A DNA stretch of 47,933 nt from a virus. The stretch spans positions 1 through 47,933 of IMG/VR virus record IMGVR_UViG_3300025430_000910, one strand, 5' to 3'. The first letter of the stretch is position 1. Each line of letters opens with the position of its first letter. The notes below the pieces were generated by a model. That model saw nothing but the letters and a program-made list of their open reading frames with translations, was not told the origin of the DNA and searched no databases. Shown in pieces: positions 1 to 6,311 of this stretch. Both the position numbers and the translations under genes were made by a program.

Positions 1-48
1 CTCGTCAAGAGTGAGAACAAGTTTAATTATCATAGTAAAAGTTGGCAT
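1..48 (-). CDS. Partial 5' end of small unknown gene (complete copy at 47553-47759)
   Basis: Only the first 16 codons are present before the window edge. They correspond to the start of the 68-residue protein encoded completely at 47553-47759, with two amino-acid differences caused by the diverged terminal copy. Not an independent gene. Confidence 0.85.
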   Translation of the reverse strand, partial: MPTFTMIIKLVLTLDE

Positions 49-222
49 ACTCCACTTCCGGTATGCCAGCGGATGTTATGAACTCAGGCCTTCGGTACAC
101 CGTAGATTTTCTCCACGGACGGGTAGTACGTAACCTGTTTGACACCAGTGATGGGGTCAACAAGAACGTCACCCAACTCACCACGCGACTTCTGTTCTGG
201 CGTGGGGTCTTTACGCTTCTCA
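1..222. repeat. Terminal repeat, left copy (assembly overlap or terminal redundancy)
   Basis: Bases 1-222 match 47712-47933 along their whole length with five differences, all transitions (positions 20, 29, 79, 85, 96 of the left copy). This shows that the window closes on itself. The mismatches mean the two ends come from slightly different population members, or that a true terminal repeat has diverged. Two differences fall in the small gene read leftward from position 48 and change amino acids (Thr to Ile, Pro to Leu). One swaps a TGA stop for TAA and one is synonymous. Confidence 0.95.
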
Positions 223-572
223 GACGGTTTCGCCGAAAGAATCGTCCAGATGTTCACGTTAGCCAACGAGGACAAATCAGGGTTGTCCCAGTTGAGGTTA
301 GTGCAATCCAGACCCATTGCTTCGAGGGTTTCTTTCGTGCGACTCTGGCACTCCTTCGTCTTCTCTTCGTCACCGATTACTGCTGTAACCAAGTAGTGTT
401 TCAGAGGTGTTCCGGCAACCGTCAGGTCTCCCATCATTTCAGGAGAAACAACTTCCAAGTCCAACGTAATCATTGGATTGTCAGTACGTTTCGAAGCACC
501 AAACTTGGCTTCGGCGATACGGACGAGGTAGTTGTCTTTGGCCCACGGCAGGTTCATGTTCCATTTAGGCAT
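84..572 (-). CDS. Putative ssDNA-binding protein (OB-fold/DUF669-like)
   Basis: 162 residues. The opening part (LPWAKDNYLVRIAEAKFG, then a stretch reading like ITLDLEVVSPE) resembles the first strands of OB-fold single-strand binding proteins and DUF669-type proteins that accompany phage annealing ATPases. It lies directly downstream of the Sak4-like ATPase, which fits a recombination pair. I infer that it coats ssDNA during replication or annealing. There is no acidic C-terminal tail: it ends in GVPKA. The start at 572 follows a leader with three hairpins (582-663). The family assignment rests on context and general pattern, so another nucleic-acid-binding role is possible. Confidence 0.5.
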   Translation of the reverse strand: MPKWNMNLPWAKDNYLVRIAEAKFGASKRTDNPMITLDLEVVSPEMMGDLTVAGTPLKHYLVTAVIGDEEKTKECQSRTKETLEAMGLDCTNLNWDNPDLSSLANVNIWTILSAKPSEKRKDPTPEQKSRGELGDVLVDPITGVKQVTYYPSVEKIYGVPKA

Positions 573-581
573 TTGTTTTAG

Positions 582-663
582 CTCAGGTAGGACTGAGTGG
601 CCATTTGCGTTTGTGTTTTACCAAGGTAACGACTTGGTGGCGTAGCACAGTTCATTCACTGTG
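582..663 (-). other. Triple-hairpin leader before the ssDNA-binding-like gene
   Basis: Three consecutive short hairpins: CTCAG/CTGAG (582-597), CCAAG/CTTGG (621-637) and CACAGT/ACTGTG (646-663). The third includes the stop codon of the upstream ATPase gene. None has a U-run, so stabilisation or processing of the mRNA is more likely than termination. Similar stacked hairpins precede other minus-strand genes. Confidence 0.6.
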
Positions 664-1540
664 AAATCTTTCGTTGGTACTTGCAATACGAATCGTAGTT
701 TGCAGGTATAAATTTTGGCGGGTTGATAAGAGAAGTCTTTCCCATGCAGAGAGAGTCTGCGTAGGTTTGCCAGAGATATAAAGACCTGTGGTCTTCTGGA
801 GTTGACTTCAACCACTCCATCAGAGTGGCTGTGTTAATCTGGTACTTCTCACAGAACTTCTGCTGTTCTTCTTTCGTCGGCTTGGCTACTGCATGACAAC
901 GAAACCAATCAGTAAACTCTTTCGAGATTTCGTCAGCATATCCGCCAGACAACAGAGGACGAACCTTACCATTGAGACGGCCTTCATCGTCACGGTCAGG
1001 TGATTCGTGGAAGATAAATACAACGTCACATTGAAGTGCTTTAAGACACATCATGATTTCGGTGTAATAATCAATCTTCCTACCCCACTCCGCAAATGGT
1101 TTAATCTTACCGTTATTATCAACAGCTGGGTCAGCCCAATAGCAAGAATGAAAAGCGGCTTGAACACCAGTATTACCATCAAGAACAAGTGTCTGCTCAC
1201 CAGTAAGTTTTAGAGCATCACCGTAAAGAAATTTCAGAAGAGCACCTTTCTTATCGAAGGGACGAGGCTTCTGTTCATTGGTACGAATATCAAGATAGAT
1301 TGGTGACTTACGCGGTGACAACTTCTCGATGTAAGTGTTGTTGTAGAATGGTAGTTCAGGGATAGACTTACCAACGTGTGCAGAAAGACCACGGTCGTAA
1401 GAGATAAAGATAGGATTACGAAACGTAGTAGCTGCCCATGTTTTAGCAGTACCGCCAGCACCTTGAAGTGCTAAACGAATTTGTCGGTTGTAAGATGCAT
1501 CAGCAATACTGACTGCACCGTCAGGAATGAATGGAGTCAT
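656..1540 (-). CDS. Sak4-like RecA-fold ATPase (single-strand annealing/recombination)
   Basis: 294 residues. A Walker A motif GAGGTAKT lies at about residues 27-34, after an N-terminal strand (IRLALQ). A Walker-B-like strand TLVLDGN follows near 117, and a second hydrophobic strand CDVVFIFHE near 170 is typical of the RecA core. Size and layout match Sak4/AAA_24 proteins of phages, which promote single-strand annealing with a partner ssDNA-binding protein. The next gene downstream is such a candidate, and the dNMP kinase upstream overlaps by 4 nt. It is probably cytoplasmic and acts on replication intermediates. RadA/RecA-like functions cannot be excluded from the sequence alone. Confidence 0.75.
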   Translation of the reverse strand: MTPFIPDGAVSIADASYNRQIRLALQGAGGTAKTWAATTFRNPIFISYDRGLSAHVGKSIPELPFYNNTYIEKLSPRKSPIYLDIRTNEQKPRPFDKKGALLKFLYGDALKLTGEQTLVLDGNTGVQAAFHSCYWADPAVDNNGKIKPFAEWGRKIDYYTEIMMCLKALQCDVVFIFHESPDRDDEGRLNGKVRPLLSGGYADEISKEFTDWFRCHAVAKPTKEEQQKFCEKYQINTATLMEWLKSTPEDHRSLYLWQTYADSLCMGKTSLINPPKFIPANYDSYCKYQRKISQ

Positions 1541-2052
1541 TTGAGTGGTATGTTTAGTTTTGTAAGAAGCTCTCGAACATCAAGAGCTAAATGGTCTAGG
1601 GTGGAAGTGTTAAGTATAATATCATGCCACGTGTGCACATAGTCTAGTTCTGTTTCTGACGGATGATTGTCAGTGCTGTGAGTATCTCTTGCGACACGAA
1701 TAAGAATAGCACCACACTGTCTCAAGAACTCGTGCTCATTCTTGTATCTCAAGTCTGTGATAAACACAACATCAGAATCTTCTTTTAATAATTGTGTGGC
1801 AACTTTACGAATCCAATAATCTTCACCCTTGGTTTTACGTCGGTACTCACCCCAAGTCTGCAGTAAACCACGATAGAGTTCTTTGTTAGCTTCCAACTCA
1901 GCTACAGTGATTCCACAGATTTTGGCAACTTCTTCTTTAAGGGCAGTTGCAAAAGCGTATTCTTTGCTTGTTAACGTGATGGCTTTACCAGCCAAAGCTG
2001 CAACAGTGTTTTTGCCGGAACGTTTCTTGCCAGATAGTGCAATGATTATCAT
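1537..2052 (-). CDS. Deoxynucleoside monophosphate kinase-like P-loop kinase
   Basis: 171 residues. It starts with IIIALSGKKRSGKNTVA, a kinase P-loop (GKKRSGKNT) at residues 8-16. A central region reading TWGEYRRKTKGEDYWIRKV and the strand VVFITDLRYKNE follow, a pattern seen in T4 gp1-like dNMP kinases. The predicted reaction is ATP-dependent phosphorylation of dNMPs to supply precursors for phage DNA synthesis. It overlaps neighbours on both sides by 4 nt, so it is translated as part of the replication operon. Substrate specificity is not visible, and related P-loop kinases such as dephospho-CoA kinase share the fold. Confidence 0.75.
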   Translation of the reverse strand: MIIIALSGKKRSGKNTVAALAGKAITLTSKEYAFATALKEEVAKICGITVAELEANKELYRGLLQTWGEYRRKTKGEDYWIRKVATQLLKEDSDVVFITDLRYKNEHEFLRQCGAILIRVARDTHSTDNHPSETELDYVHTWHDIILNTSTLDHLALDVRELLTKLNIPLK

Positions 2053-2204
2053 ATAGTTACTTTGTATTTGTCGCAGAAAGCTTCAAGGACTTCTGACATT
2101 AAGAATGACTTGTTGCCATTCTTCTTAATCCAAGCACGTTTAAAACGCTTGAACTTCTTGTCCCACTCTTTCTTTTCTTCAAGTGGTAAGTCAGATAGTT
2201 TCAT
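2049..2204 (-). CDS. Small basic protein of unknown function (51 aa)
   Basis: A 51-codon reading frame overlaps the upstream exonuclease gene and the downstream kinase gene by the ATGA arrangement at both ends, the same tight coupling as other genes here. The protein starts MKLSDLPLEEKKEWDKKF and is rich in Lys, Trp and Phe, ending DKYKVTI. It has no membrane segment or cysteines. The position suggests a replication accessory factor. No family is recognised. Confidence 0.65.
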   Translation of the reverse strand: MKLSDLPLEEKKEWDKKFKRFKRAWIKKNGNKSFLMSEVLEAFCDKYKVTI

Positions 2205-3142
2205 AATTCTTTATCACGATTTAGCGGGTCGTATGCAGTTTTCTTGTAGTCCCTGTCGAGTAATAACTGTTCAATAGCAGGATTGTTAGCAGCACAAGGA
2301 ATGAAGAAAGAGCACGGATGGTATTTAAGTTGGCAAGTATTCATTAGAATACCTTCTTTCGCTACAATAGAACCATCACCAATAGCCTGAGAAAATTGTT
2401 TGATACGACGCAAGAGAGCCTGTTCAAAGCCAAGCATCTCGTTATCCTTAAAGATAAATACGTCAGAACGCTTGTAGGTTATCTCACTTACTTTGGGTTT
2501 CAGAAAGATACCATCAATGAAAGCACCAAGATTACCAGAGCCAATCTCGCCAAGTTGCGAAGTCGGGAAGTGCCTTGCCATGAGCTTGAGAGCCAGAACA
2601 TAAAAACGCAGCTGAGAAGCCATTGAAAAGTTGGAAAGAAATAGTTTAGTCTCCCAAAAAGAAGTAAACTTCCAATCACCAATAGCGTAACCACCTCCTG
2701 TAATCTTACCAATCTTATCGATTGTGCCACAGAGATTGACAATGATGTTATCGTCTTCATAAAGGAGTATAGAGAAAGTTACTTCAACAGCAGGAGTACC
2801 ATCGGGTTTAAGAAGTATTTTAAACGTAGGGTCAATAGAAGCGTAGTTAGACCAAAGGTCAAAGCAAACATAGTTAAATAGACCACGGTCGTTTTGGTAT
2901 TCATCCTTTGTTTCTTTGGTAATCTTCGGCTGGTCAAATATCTCAAGTGCTTTGTTACGGGCTAGTATTAGATTGCCTGTGTAGTACGCTTGCTTAAGGT
3001 ATTCGTGTCCTGCTATTCCAAAGACAATCTTGTTGTTAAAGACTTTCTCGGAGTAGCCTTCTACAATAGTACGATACCAGTGTAGCAAACAGGAAGAAGC
3101 ACGAAGGGACGAGGCATTGATATTAAGGGTTAACTTTGGCAT
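2201..3142 (-). CDS. PD-(D/E)XK exonuclease with probable iron-sulfur cluster (Cas4/RecB type)
   Basis: 313 residues. Nuclease motifs appear in order: FGIAGHEYLKQ (about 42-52), GTIDKIG (about 139-145) supplying an acidic ligand, GDWKFTS (about 154-160) giving D-x-K, and QLRFYVLALKL (about 177-187). One cysteine near the N-terminus (SSCLLHWYR) and three near the C-terminus (C-x6-C-x5-C, about 275-289) fit the four-cysteine 4Fe-4S arrangement of Cas4/AddB-type exonucleases. It likely resects DNA ends for the Sak4 annealing system encoded downstream. No cas genes or repeats are nearby, so a CRISPR adaptation role is not supported. Confidence 0.78.
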   Translation of the reverse strand: MPKLTLNINASSLRASSCLLHWYRTIVEGYSEKVFNNKIVFGIAGHEYLKQAYYTGNLILARNKALEIFDQPKITKETKDEYQNDRGLFNYVCFDLWSNYASIDPTFKILLKPDGTPAVEVTFSILLYEDDNIIVNLCGTIDKIGKITGGGYAIGDWKFTSFWETKLFLSNFSMASQLRFYVLALKLMARHFPTSQLGEIGSGNLGAFIDGIFLKPKVSEITYKRSDVFIFKDNEMLGFEQALLRRIKQFSQAIGDGSIVAKEGILMNTCQLKYHPCSFFIPCAANNPAIEQLLLDRDYKKTAYDPLNRDKEL

Positions 3143-3144
3143 TA

Positions 3145-3393
3145 CTACTTCTTTCTCTTTCCGGCTTCCAACAAGTATGATAGGTCAAGACCCATCTCTT
3201 TAAGTTGTTCTACCTTTGCTCCAAACGCTTTTGTCTTTACGACAGGTGTTGGTTTAAAGGTTGGTGATTTCGGCTTCGGTGCAAACTCAGGACGAGTGAC
3301 ATTAAAGTATGGTTTAAAATGTTCCAGTAACTGCTCGTCCGTCATTGCTTCAAGCTGGTCAGCTGAGCAATCCAGCAGTTCTTCAATGTTCAT
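3145..3393 (-). CDS. Unknown protein (82 aa)
   Basis: Acidic, helical N-terminal third (MNIEELLDCSADQLEAMTDE) followed by a Pro/Lys-rich linker (PKPKSPTFKPTPVVKTK) and a short C-terminal helix ending in KRKK. It overlaps the gene upstream by 11 nt and sits 2 nt before the exonuclease gene. The flexible-linker layout suggests an adaptor or partner of the exonuclease, but that is inference only. No family recognised. Confidence 0.6.
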   Translation of the reverse strand: MNIEELLDCSADQLEAMTDEQLLEHFKPYFNVTRPEFAPKPKSPTFKPTPVVKTKAFGAKVEQLKEMGLDLSYLLEAGKRKK

Positions 3394-4015
3394 TTGTCTT
3401 GATAATCTTTATCTCGTAAGCACGTATAACGAATACAATACCACGTAACTGCGAAAGTGAATCCTTAATCTGTTGCATCTCGTCAGGAGTGAGAGCAAGT
3501 TTATCAAGGTGTAAAGGTTTGGTAAGACGAGCATCTTCAAGATAGTCGTCTATCTTTTGTTTCCAAGAAGGAACTTCTGCTTTCGGTAGAACAGCCTTTG
3601 GTTTAAAGTCAGCAACAATACCATCCTTGAGTGCAGGAATAAATCGTATCGCAACACCAACTCCTGCCTCTTGTTTAATAACAACCATCTCATTCCACCG
3701 TGCGTATAGACGGTCAGGCGTGTCAAGGAACTCTAACAAGTAACGCAGAGACATATTAATCTTCTGGTACAAGGTAGTGCGAGACACGTTGGGAAAGTCT
3801 TTATAGAAGTAGATTTGGTCTTCGCGAGTGCGAAGCATTTCGTCTATGACTTCCTTAAGAGCTAGAGCATATGGTTCTTTGAAGTATGCTGTATTGGAAC
3901 GGCGTGACCATCCCATCGGCTTCTTACGAACAACCATATCTGTTACTGCTTTAGCAACAGAAGGGTCTTTAAAAAATGCTGCTACGGCATTTTCTTTTTC
4001 ATTACCAATCGACAT
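3383..4015 (-). CDS. Unknown protein with helix-turn-helix-like segment (210 aa)
   Basis: First gene of the dense replication run 4015-1 on the minus strand. The central stretch FPNVSRTTLYQKINMSLRYLL (about 78-98) reads like a helix-turn-helix (SRTTLYQKI recognition-helix pattern). The C-terminal part PDEMQQIKDSLSQLRGIVFVIRAYEIKII is helical. Conserved basic residues near RKKPMGWSRRSN would suit DNA binding. It could be a replication-initiation or regulatory protein. Its leader region is the structured tract 4016-4220. No family recognised. Confidence 0.55.
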   Translation of the reverse strand: MSIGNEKENAVAAFFKDPSVAKAVTDMVVRKKPMGWSRRSNTAYFKEPYALALKEVIDEMLRTREDQIYFYKDFPNVSRTTLYQKINMSLRYLLEFLDTPDRLYARWNEMVVIKQEAGVGVAIRFIPALKDGIVADFKPKAVLPKAEVPSWKQKIDDYLEDARLTKPLHLDKLALTPDEMQQIKDSLSQLRGIVFVIRAYEIKIIKTNEH

Positions 4016-4223
4016 AATATAATCTTTCTCTTTTGAAAACGTCGTGAGTTACTTCATGGCGTCCGCGGACACGCACCATTATAGCCTACTCACGGTGAAG
4101 AACTTATTGCGCTTGTAGTCATGTTACGTACAACTTACTACTTAAGCTCCGGTTATTTATAGTCCCGACCGAAGGGCAGACTCTACCAGCAGTTACCAGA
4201 AGGTGTCTTAGCTCACAAAGGAG
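4016..4223 (-). ncRNA. Structured non-coding tract (candidate RNA array)
   Basis: No gene is visible in these 208 bases. A 52-nt element is closed by a 7-bp stem CGTGAGT/ACTCACG (4043-4049 with 4088-4094) and contains the palindrome GTCCGCGGAC at 4061-4070. A second hairpin, GTAGT/ACTAC with an inner GTT/AAC, lies at 4115-4141, and a weaker GC-rich hairpin near 4160-4180. The tract lies downstream of the sigma-54 promoter at 4835-4851 and the 4447-4785 gene, in the same arrangement as the larger array at 15.1-15.7 kb. Alternatively it is the leader of the 4015 operon. Confidence 0.5.
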
Positions 4224-4446
4224 TTACACAATCTTCGCCGTTGGCTTCCTCGGCAAGTTCGTAGTCGGTGTAACGGTATCACCAACCATGCCGGAAATTG
4301 AAGTGGCCAGAGGAACAAACAAGTAACCCCTGACCACTGGTGCAAAGGAACGAAGTGTTTTATCAAGCTGTCCCCACAGCCTTACGAGCAACAGCGACGT
4401 TCTTGGAATCACAGGATATTGCACTACCCTGCCCATCGCTCGTAAA
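4224..4446 (-). other. Coding-like tail with changing frame after the 4447-4785 gene
   Basis: Immediately after the TAA of the 4447-4785 gene the same frame stays open for 27 codons and reads like protein (for example SDGQGSAISCDSKNVAVARKAVG) before a TGA. A second frame covering the following stretch is open down to 4224 and also reads like protein (RSFAPVVRGYLFVPLATSI). This may be a decayed 3' end, a gene broken by indels, or a short independent gene starting ATG near 4440. No terminator hairpin with a U-run is evident. Confidence 0.35.
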
Positions 4447-4785
4447 TTAAACCTTTGCGTTCTTCTCGCCAACCGCAGCAGCAGTAGCACGGATATCACG
4501 TGCAGCACCAGTAACTTCTGGTTGCCAGTTAGCGTTAACACAAGGCGGGTCAACAGGAAGCGCAGCAACTTTCTCAGCAATCTGCGGAACAGTTGCAACT
4601 TCCGGTGCAGACTTCAGGATAGCTTCAGCTAGTGGCTGAATCAAAGTCCTGACAGATAGATGCGGGTTGAAGTTGACCTTGCCATTGAAACGAGCAACCC
4701 AGTCAGCAGCAAGCATATTGAGTTTGTCAAGCGTTTCCTTGTTAGACAAGGGTTTGGGGGCGGGTATTTTAGCGTCGTCAGCCAT
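4447..4785 (-). CDS. Unknown Ala/Pro-rich small protein under a sigma-54 promoter (112 aa)
   Basis: 112 residues starting MADDAKIPAPKPLSNKET, with a helical middle (LDKLNMLAADWVARFNGKVNF) and an Ala-rich end (RDIRATAAAVGEKNAKV). It is the first gene after the promoter at 4835-4851, with a predicted leader of about 40 nt that ends AACTTAACTAAATAATAAC before the ATG. That leader is shared with the capsid gene, suggesting high late expression. Possible virion or DNA-packaging accessory protein, but no family is recognised. See the coding-like tail after its stop codon. Confidence 0.65.
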   Translation of the reverse strand: MADDAKIPAPKPLSNKETLDKLNMLAADWVARFNGKVNFNPHLSVRTLIQPLAEAILKSAPEVATVPQIAEKVAALPVDPPCVNANWQPEVTGAARDIRATAAAVGEKNAKV

Positions 4786-4834
4786 GTTATTATTTAGTTA
4801 AGTTATTGTTAAACAAACAGTTGAGCCTATTATA

Positions 4835-4851
4835 TAGCAAGATTCGTGCCA
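4835..4851 (-). promoter_or_regulatory. Sigma-54 promoter P1
   Basis: Minus-strand sequence TGGCACGAATCTTGCTA equals the sigma-54 consensus TGGCACG-N4-TTGCW with the invariant GG and GC at correct spacing. Predicted transcription start is about 4825, some 40 nt before the 4785 start codon. It lies in the short gap after the activator gene. Confidence 0.85.
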
Positions 4852-4870
4852 AGTATTCCATTATATAAAC

Positions 4871-4891
4871 ATTATACTAGCGAAGTATAAT
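4871..4891 (-). terminator. AT-rich inverted repeat at the end of the activator gene
   Basis: ATTATACT-N5-AGTATAAT, an 8-bp perfect inverted repeat overlapping the last codons and stop of the activator gene and lying about 20 nt upstream of promoter P1. The same arms recur at 10783-10803 before promoter P2. It could be a weak terminator (followed by GTTTATAT) or a protein-binding site linked to these promoters. Confidence 0.45.
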
Positions 4892-5785
4892 CTCTCCTAG
4901 AACTGCAAACCTACGAACAATACGCTGCAGACTACGTACGTTCAGTGACAAGTCAATGTCAGAGATACGATGGTCAGCTTGGCGAAAGGTATCAAGGAAT
5001 CTTTGACCATCAGGCAGAGACTGGATAATTAGCTCAACGTCGCAAGCACGGTCACGAAGAGGAGGAAGATGTAATTCAAAGACAGAGATACGAGCATACA
5101 AGTCTTCCCTGAACTTACCAGTCTTAACCATGTCTTTAATATCACGGTGGGTTGCACAGACAAATTTACAGTTAATATCTTCTTCCTTATTCGCTCCAAC
5201 CCTACGAATCTTTTTCTCTTGGAGAGCACGAAGTAACTTACCTTGTGACTGCAAGGGCAACTCTCCTATCTCGTCCAAGAACAAAACGCCGTCACGAGCC
5301 ACAGCAAACAGACCTTGCTTCGAGGACTCTGCTCCAGTAAACGCACCACGCTCATGACCGAAGAGTTCTGACTCGATAAGCTCGGCTGGCAAACCTGCAC
5401 AATTAATGGCAATAAAGTTACCTTTCCTGTCGCCAATCATTGCACGTGCAACAATCTCTTTACCGGTACCGGTTTCTCCAGTAATCAATATCTCGTCCTG
5501 ACACTTTGCTAGCTTGGTAATTAGTGGCTTAAGACCGAGACAATAAGCGTCAGCAGTAATGAACTTACTGAGTTGCAGTTCAGTACCAACAAGCGCGTCT
5601 ACAAGTTTACCATTCTCAATCTTGTATGGTAACTTGTGCTGCTCGATAATCTGTTGAACGATACTCTCACCACCACCTTCTGTTAGAGAACGAAGCTGGT
5701 CTAACGAAGGAATCTTTGGTAGTTCTTTTGGTGGTGGAGTCGGCTTGGCATTCTTGTCGCGATAATCAATTGGTGTTATTTGCAT
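4877..5785 (-). CDS. Phage-encoded sigma-54 activator (AAA+ enhancer-binding protein without DNA-binding domain)
   Basis: 302 residues. After a Pro-rich N-terminus (about 1-90) comes a complete AAA+ sigma-54 interaction domain. It has Walker A GETGTGKE (103-110), the RpoN-contacting loop GAFTGA (147-152), Walker B GVLFLDEIGEL (166-176), an arginine-finger region FREDLYAR (225-232), LPPLRDR (240-246) and sensor II NVRSLQR (282-288). It ends at about residue 302, so the usual C-terminal Fis-type helix-turn-helix is missing. Family knowledge: such proteins hydrolyse ATP to open sigma-54 promoters. Six matching promoters in this genome make host RpoN-dependent phage transcription the likely role. 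Without a DNA-binding domain it may act from solution at high concentration or through a partner. Confidence 0.9.
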   Translation of the reverse strand: MQITPIDYRDKNAKPTPPPKELPKIPSLDQLRSLTEGGGESIVQQIIEQHKLPYKIENGKLVDALVGTELQLSKFITADAYCLGLKPLITKLAKCQDEILITGETGTGKEIVARAMIGDRKGNFIAINCAGLPAELIESELFGHERGAFTGAESSKQGLFAVARDGVLFLDEIGELPLQSQGKLLRALQEKKIRRVGANKEEDINCKFVCATHRDIKDMVKTGKFREDLYARISVFELHLPPLRDRACDVELIIQSLPDGQRFLDTFRQADHRISDIDLSLNVRSLQRIVRRFAVLGEIILR

Positions 5786-6104
5786 TAGTTTGTTTTTTCT
5801 TGAAGATTTTTCTGTTCCATTCTTTCCACATTGTTACTGCTTTCTTCCCTGTGAAAACTCTATCGTGATTGGCTGACAAACGAAACTTAACTTCTGGTGT
5901 CCAGACGTCAGTAAGTTTCTGTTGGTCTGCATACTGCTTTAAAGTTAATTGCTTATAAAAGACATGGAGTTCTTCTGGATTGTGCTTGACACCGTGCACA
6001 GAGAACTTTGGTTTAAGACAAGAAGTTTGGCCGTACTGGTTACGGTAATAGAACCAACCTTCTTGAACCTTGTCAAGGTCTACAACAACGTGATTATTTA
6101 TCAT
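5766..6104 (-). CDS. Unknown protein (112 aa) upstream of the activator gene
   Basis: The start at 6104 (MINNHVVVDLDKVQEGWFYY) is preferred because its ATG overlaps the upstream stop as ATGA. A longer form beginning at 6125 is possible. The protein is aromatic- and Lys-rich, with YRNQYGQTSCLKPKFS in the first half and MWKEWNRKIFKKKQTN at the end. It overlaps the start of the sigma-54 activator by 20 nt, so the two are probably co-translated, and a regulatory partner role (for example DNA targeting) is worth testing. No recognised family. Confidence 0.6.
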   Translation of the reverse strand: MINNHVVVDLDKVQEGWFYYRNQYGQTSCLKPKFSVHGVKHNPEELHVFYKQLTLKQYADQQKLTDVWTPEVKFRLSANHDRVFTGKKAVTMWKEWNRKIFKKKQTNANNTN

Positions 6105-6310
6105 GGTACGTTTAATCCTCCCCATTCCAAAGCTCTTGCAGAGCGGTTAATAGTTTTAGCGAACTTTCGTTCTGACTCTGTTGGTGGTAACATCATGCGT
6201 TCGTTGTAAGCTAGACGCTGACGTTCTAGTTCTTGGACTGAAAGCTCGGAACGCATTTGCTGTCTACGTTGCTCTAGTTCCCAGTCTTCTATTTGCCTGT
6301 TGCTTAACAT
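6101..6310 (-). CDS. Small Glu/Arg-rich coiled-coil-like protein (69 aa)
   Basis: Starts MLSNRQIEDWELEQRRQQMR at 6310 with an AAGG sequence about ten bases upstream. A longer start at 6340 overlapping the ligase gene is also open. The middle (LSVQELERQRLAYNERMM) is a charged helix suited to a coiled coil. It ends SARALEWGGLNVP. Overlaps its downstream neighbour by 4 nt. Function unknown. Confidence 0.55.
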   Translation of the reverse strand: MLSNRQIEDWELEQRRQQMRSELSVQELERQRLAYNERMMLPPTESERKFAKTINRSARALEWGGLNVP

Positions 6311-6311
6311 G

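Noticed and set aside
42-581. Plus-strand reading frame of 179 codons
   Set aside because: Mirror frame of the 84-572 gene, which has operon context and is preserved in the terminal copy.
2201-3142. CRISPR-Cas adaptation role for the Cas4-like nuclease
   Set aside because: No repeat-spacer array and no other cas gene are in the window; the operon is a recombination/replication set.
5747-5763. Sigma-54-like match on the plus strand
   Set aside because: TGGCATTCTTGTCGCGA has the GG/GC spacing, but lies inside a minus-strand gene, points to no gene, and has a poor -12 block.
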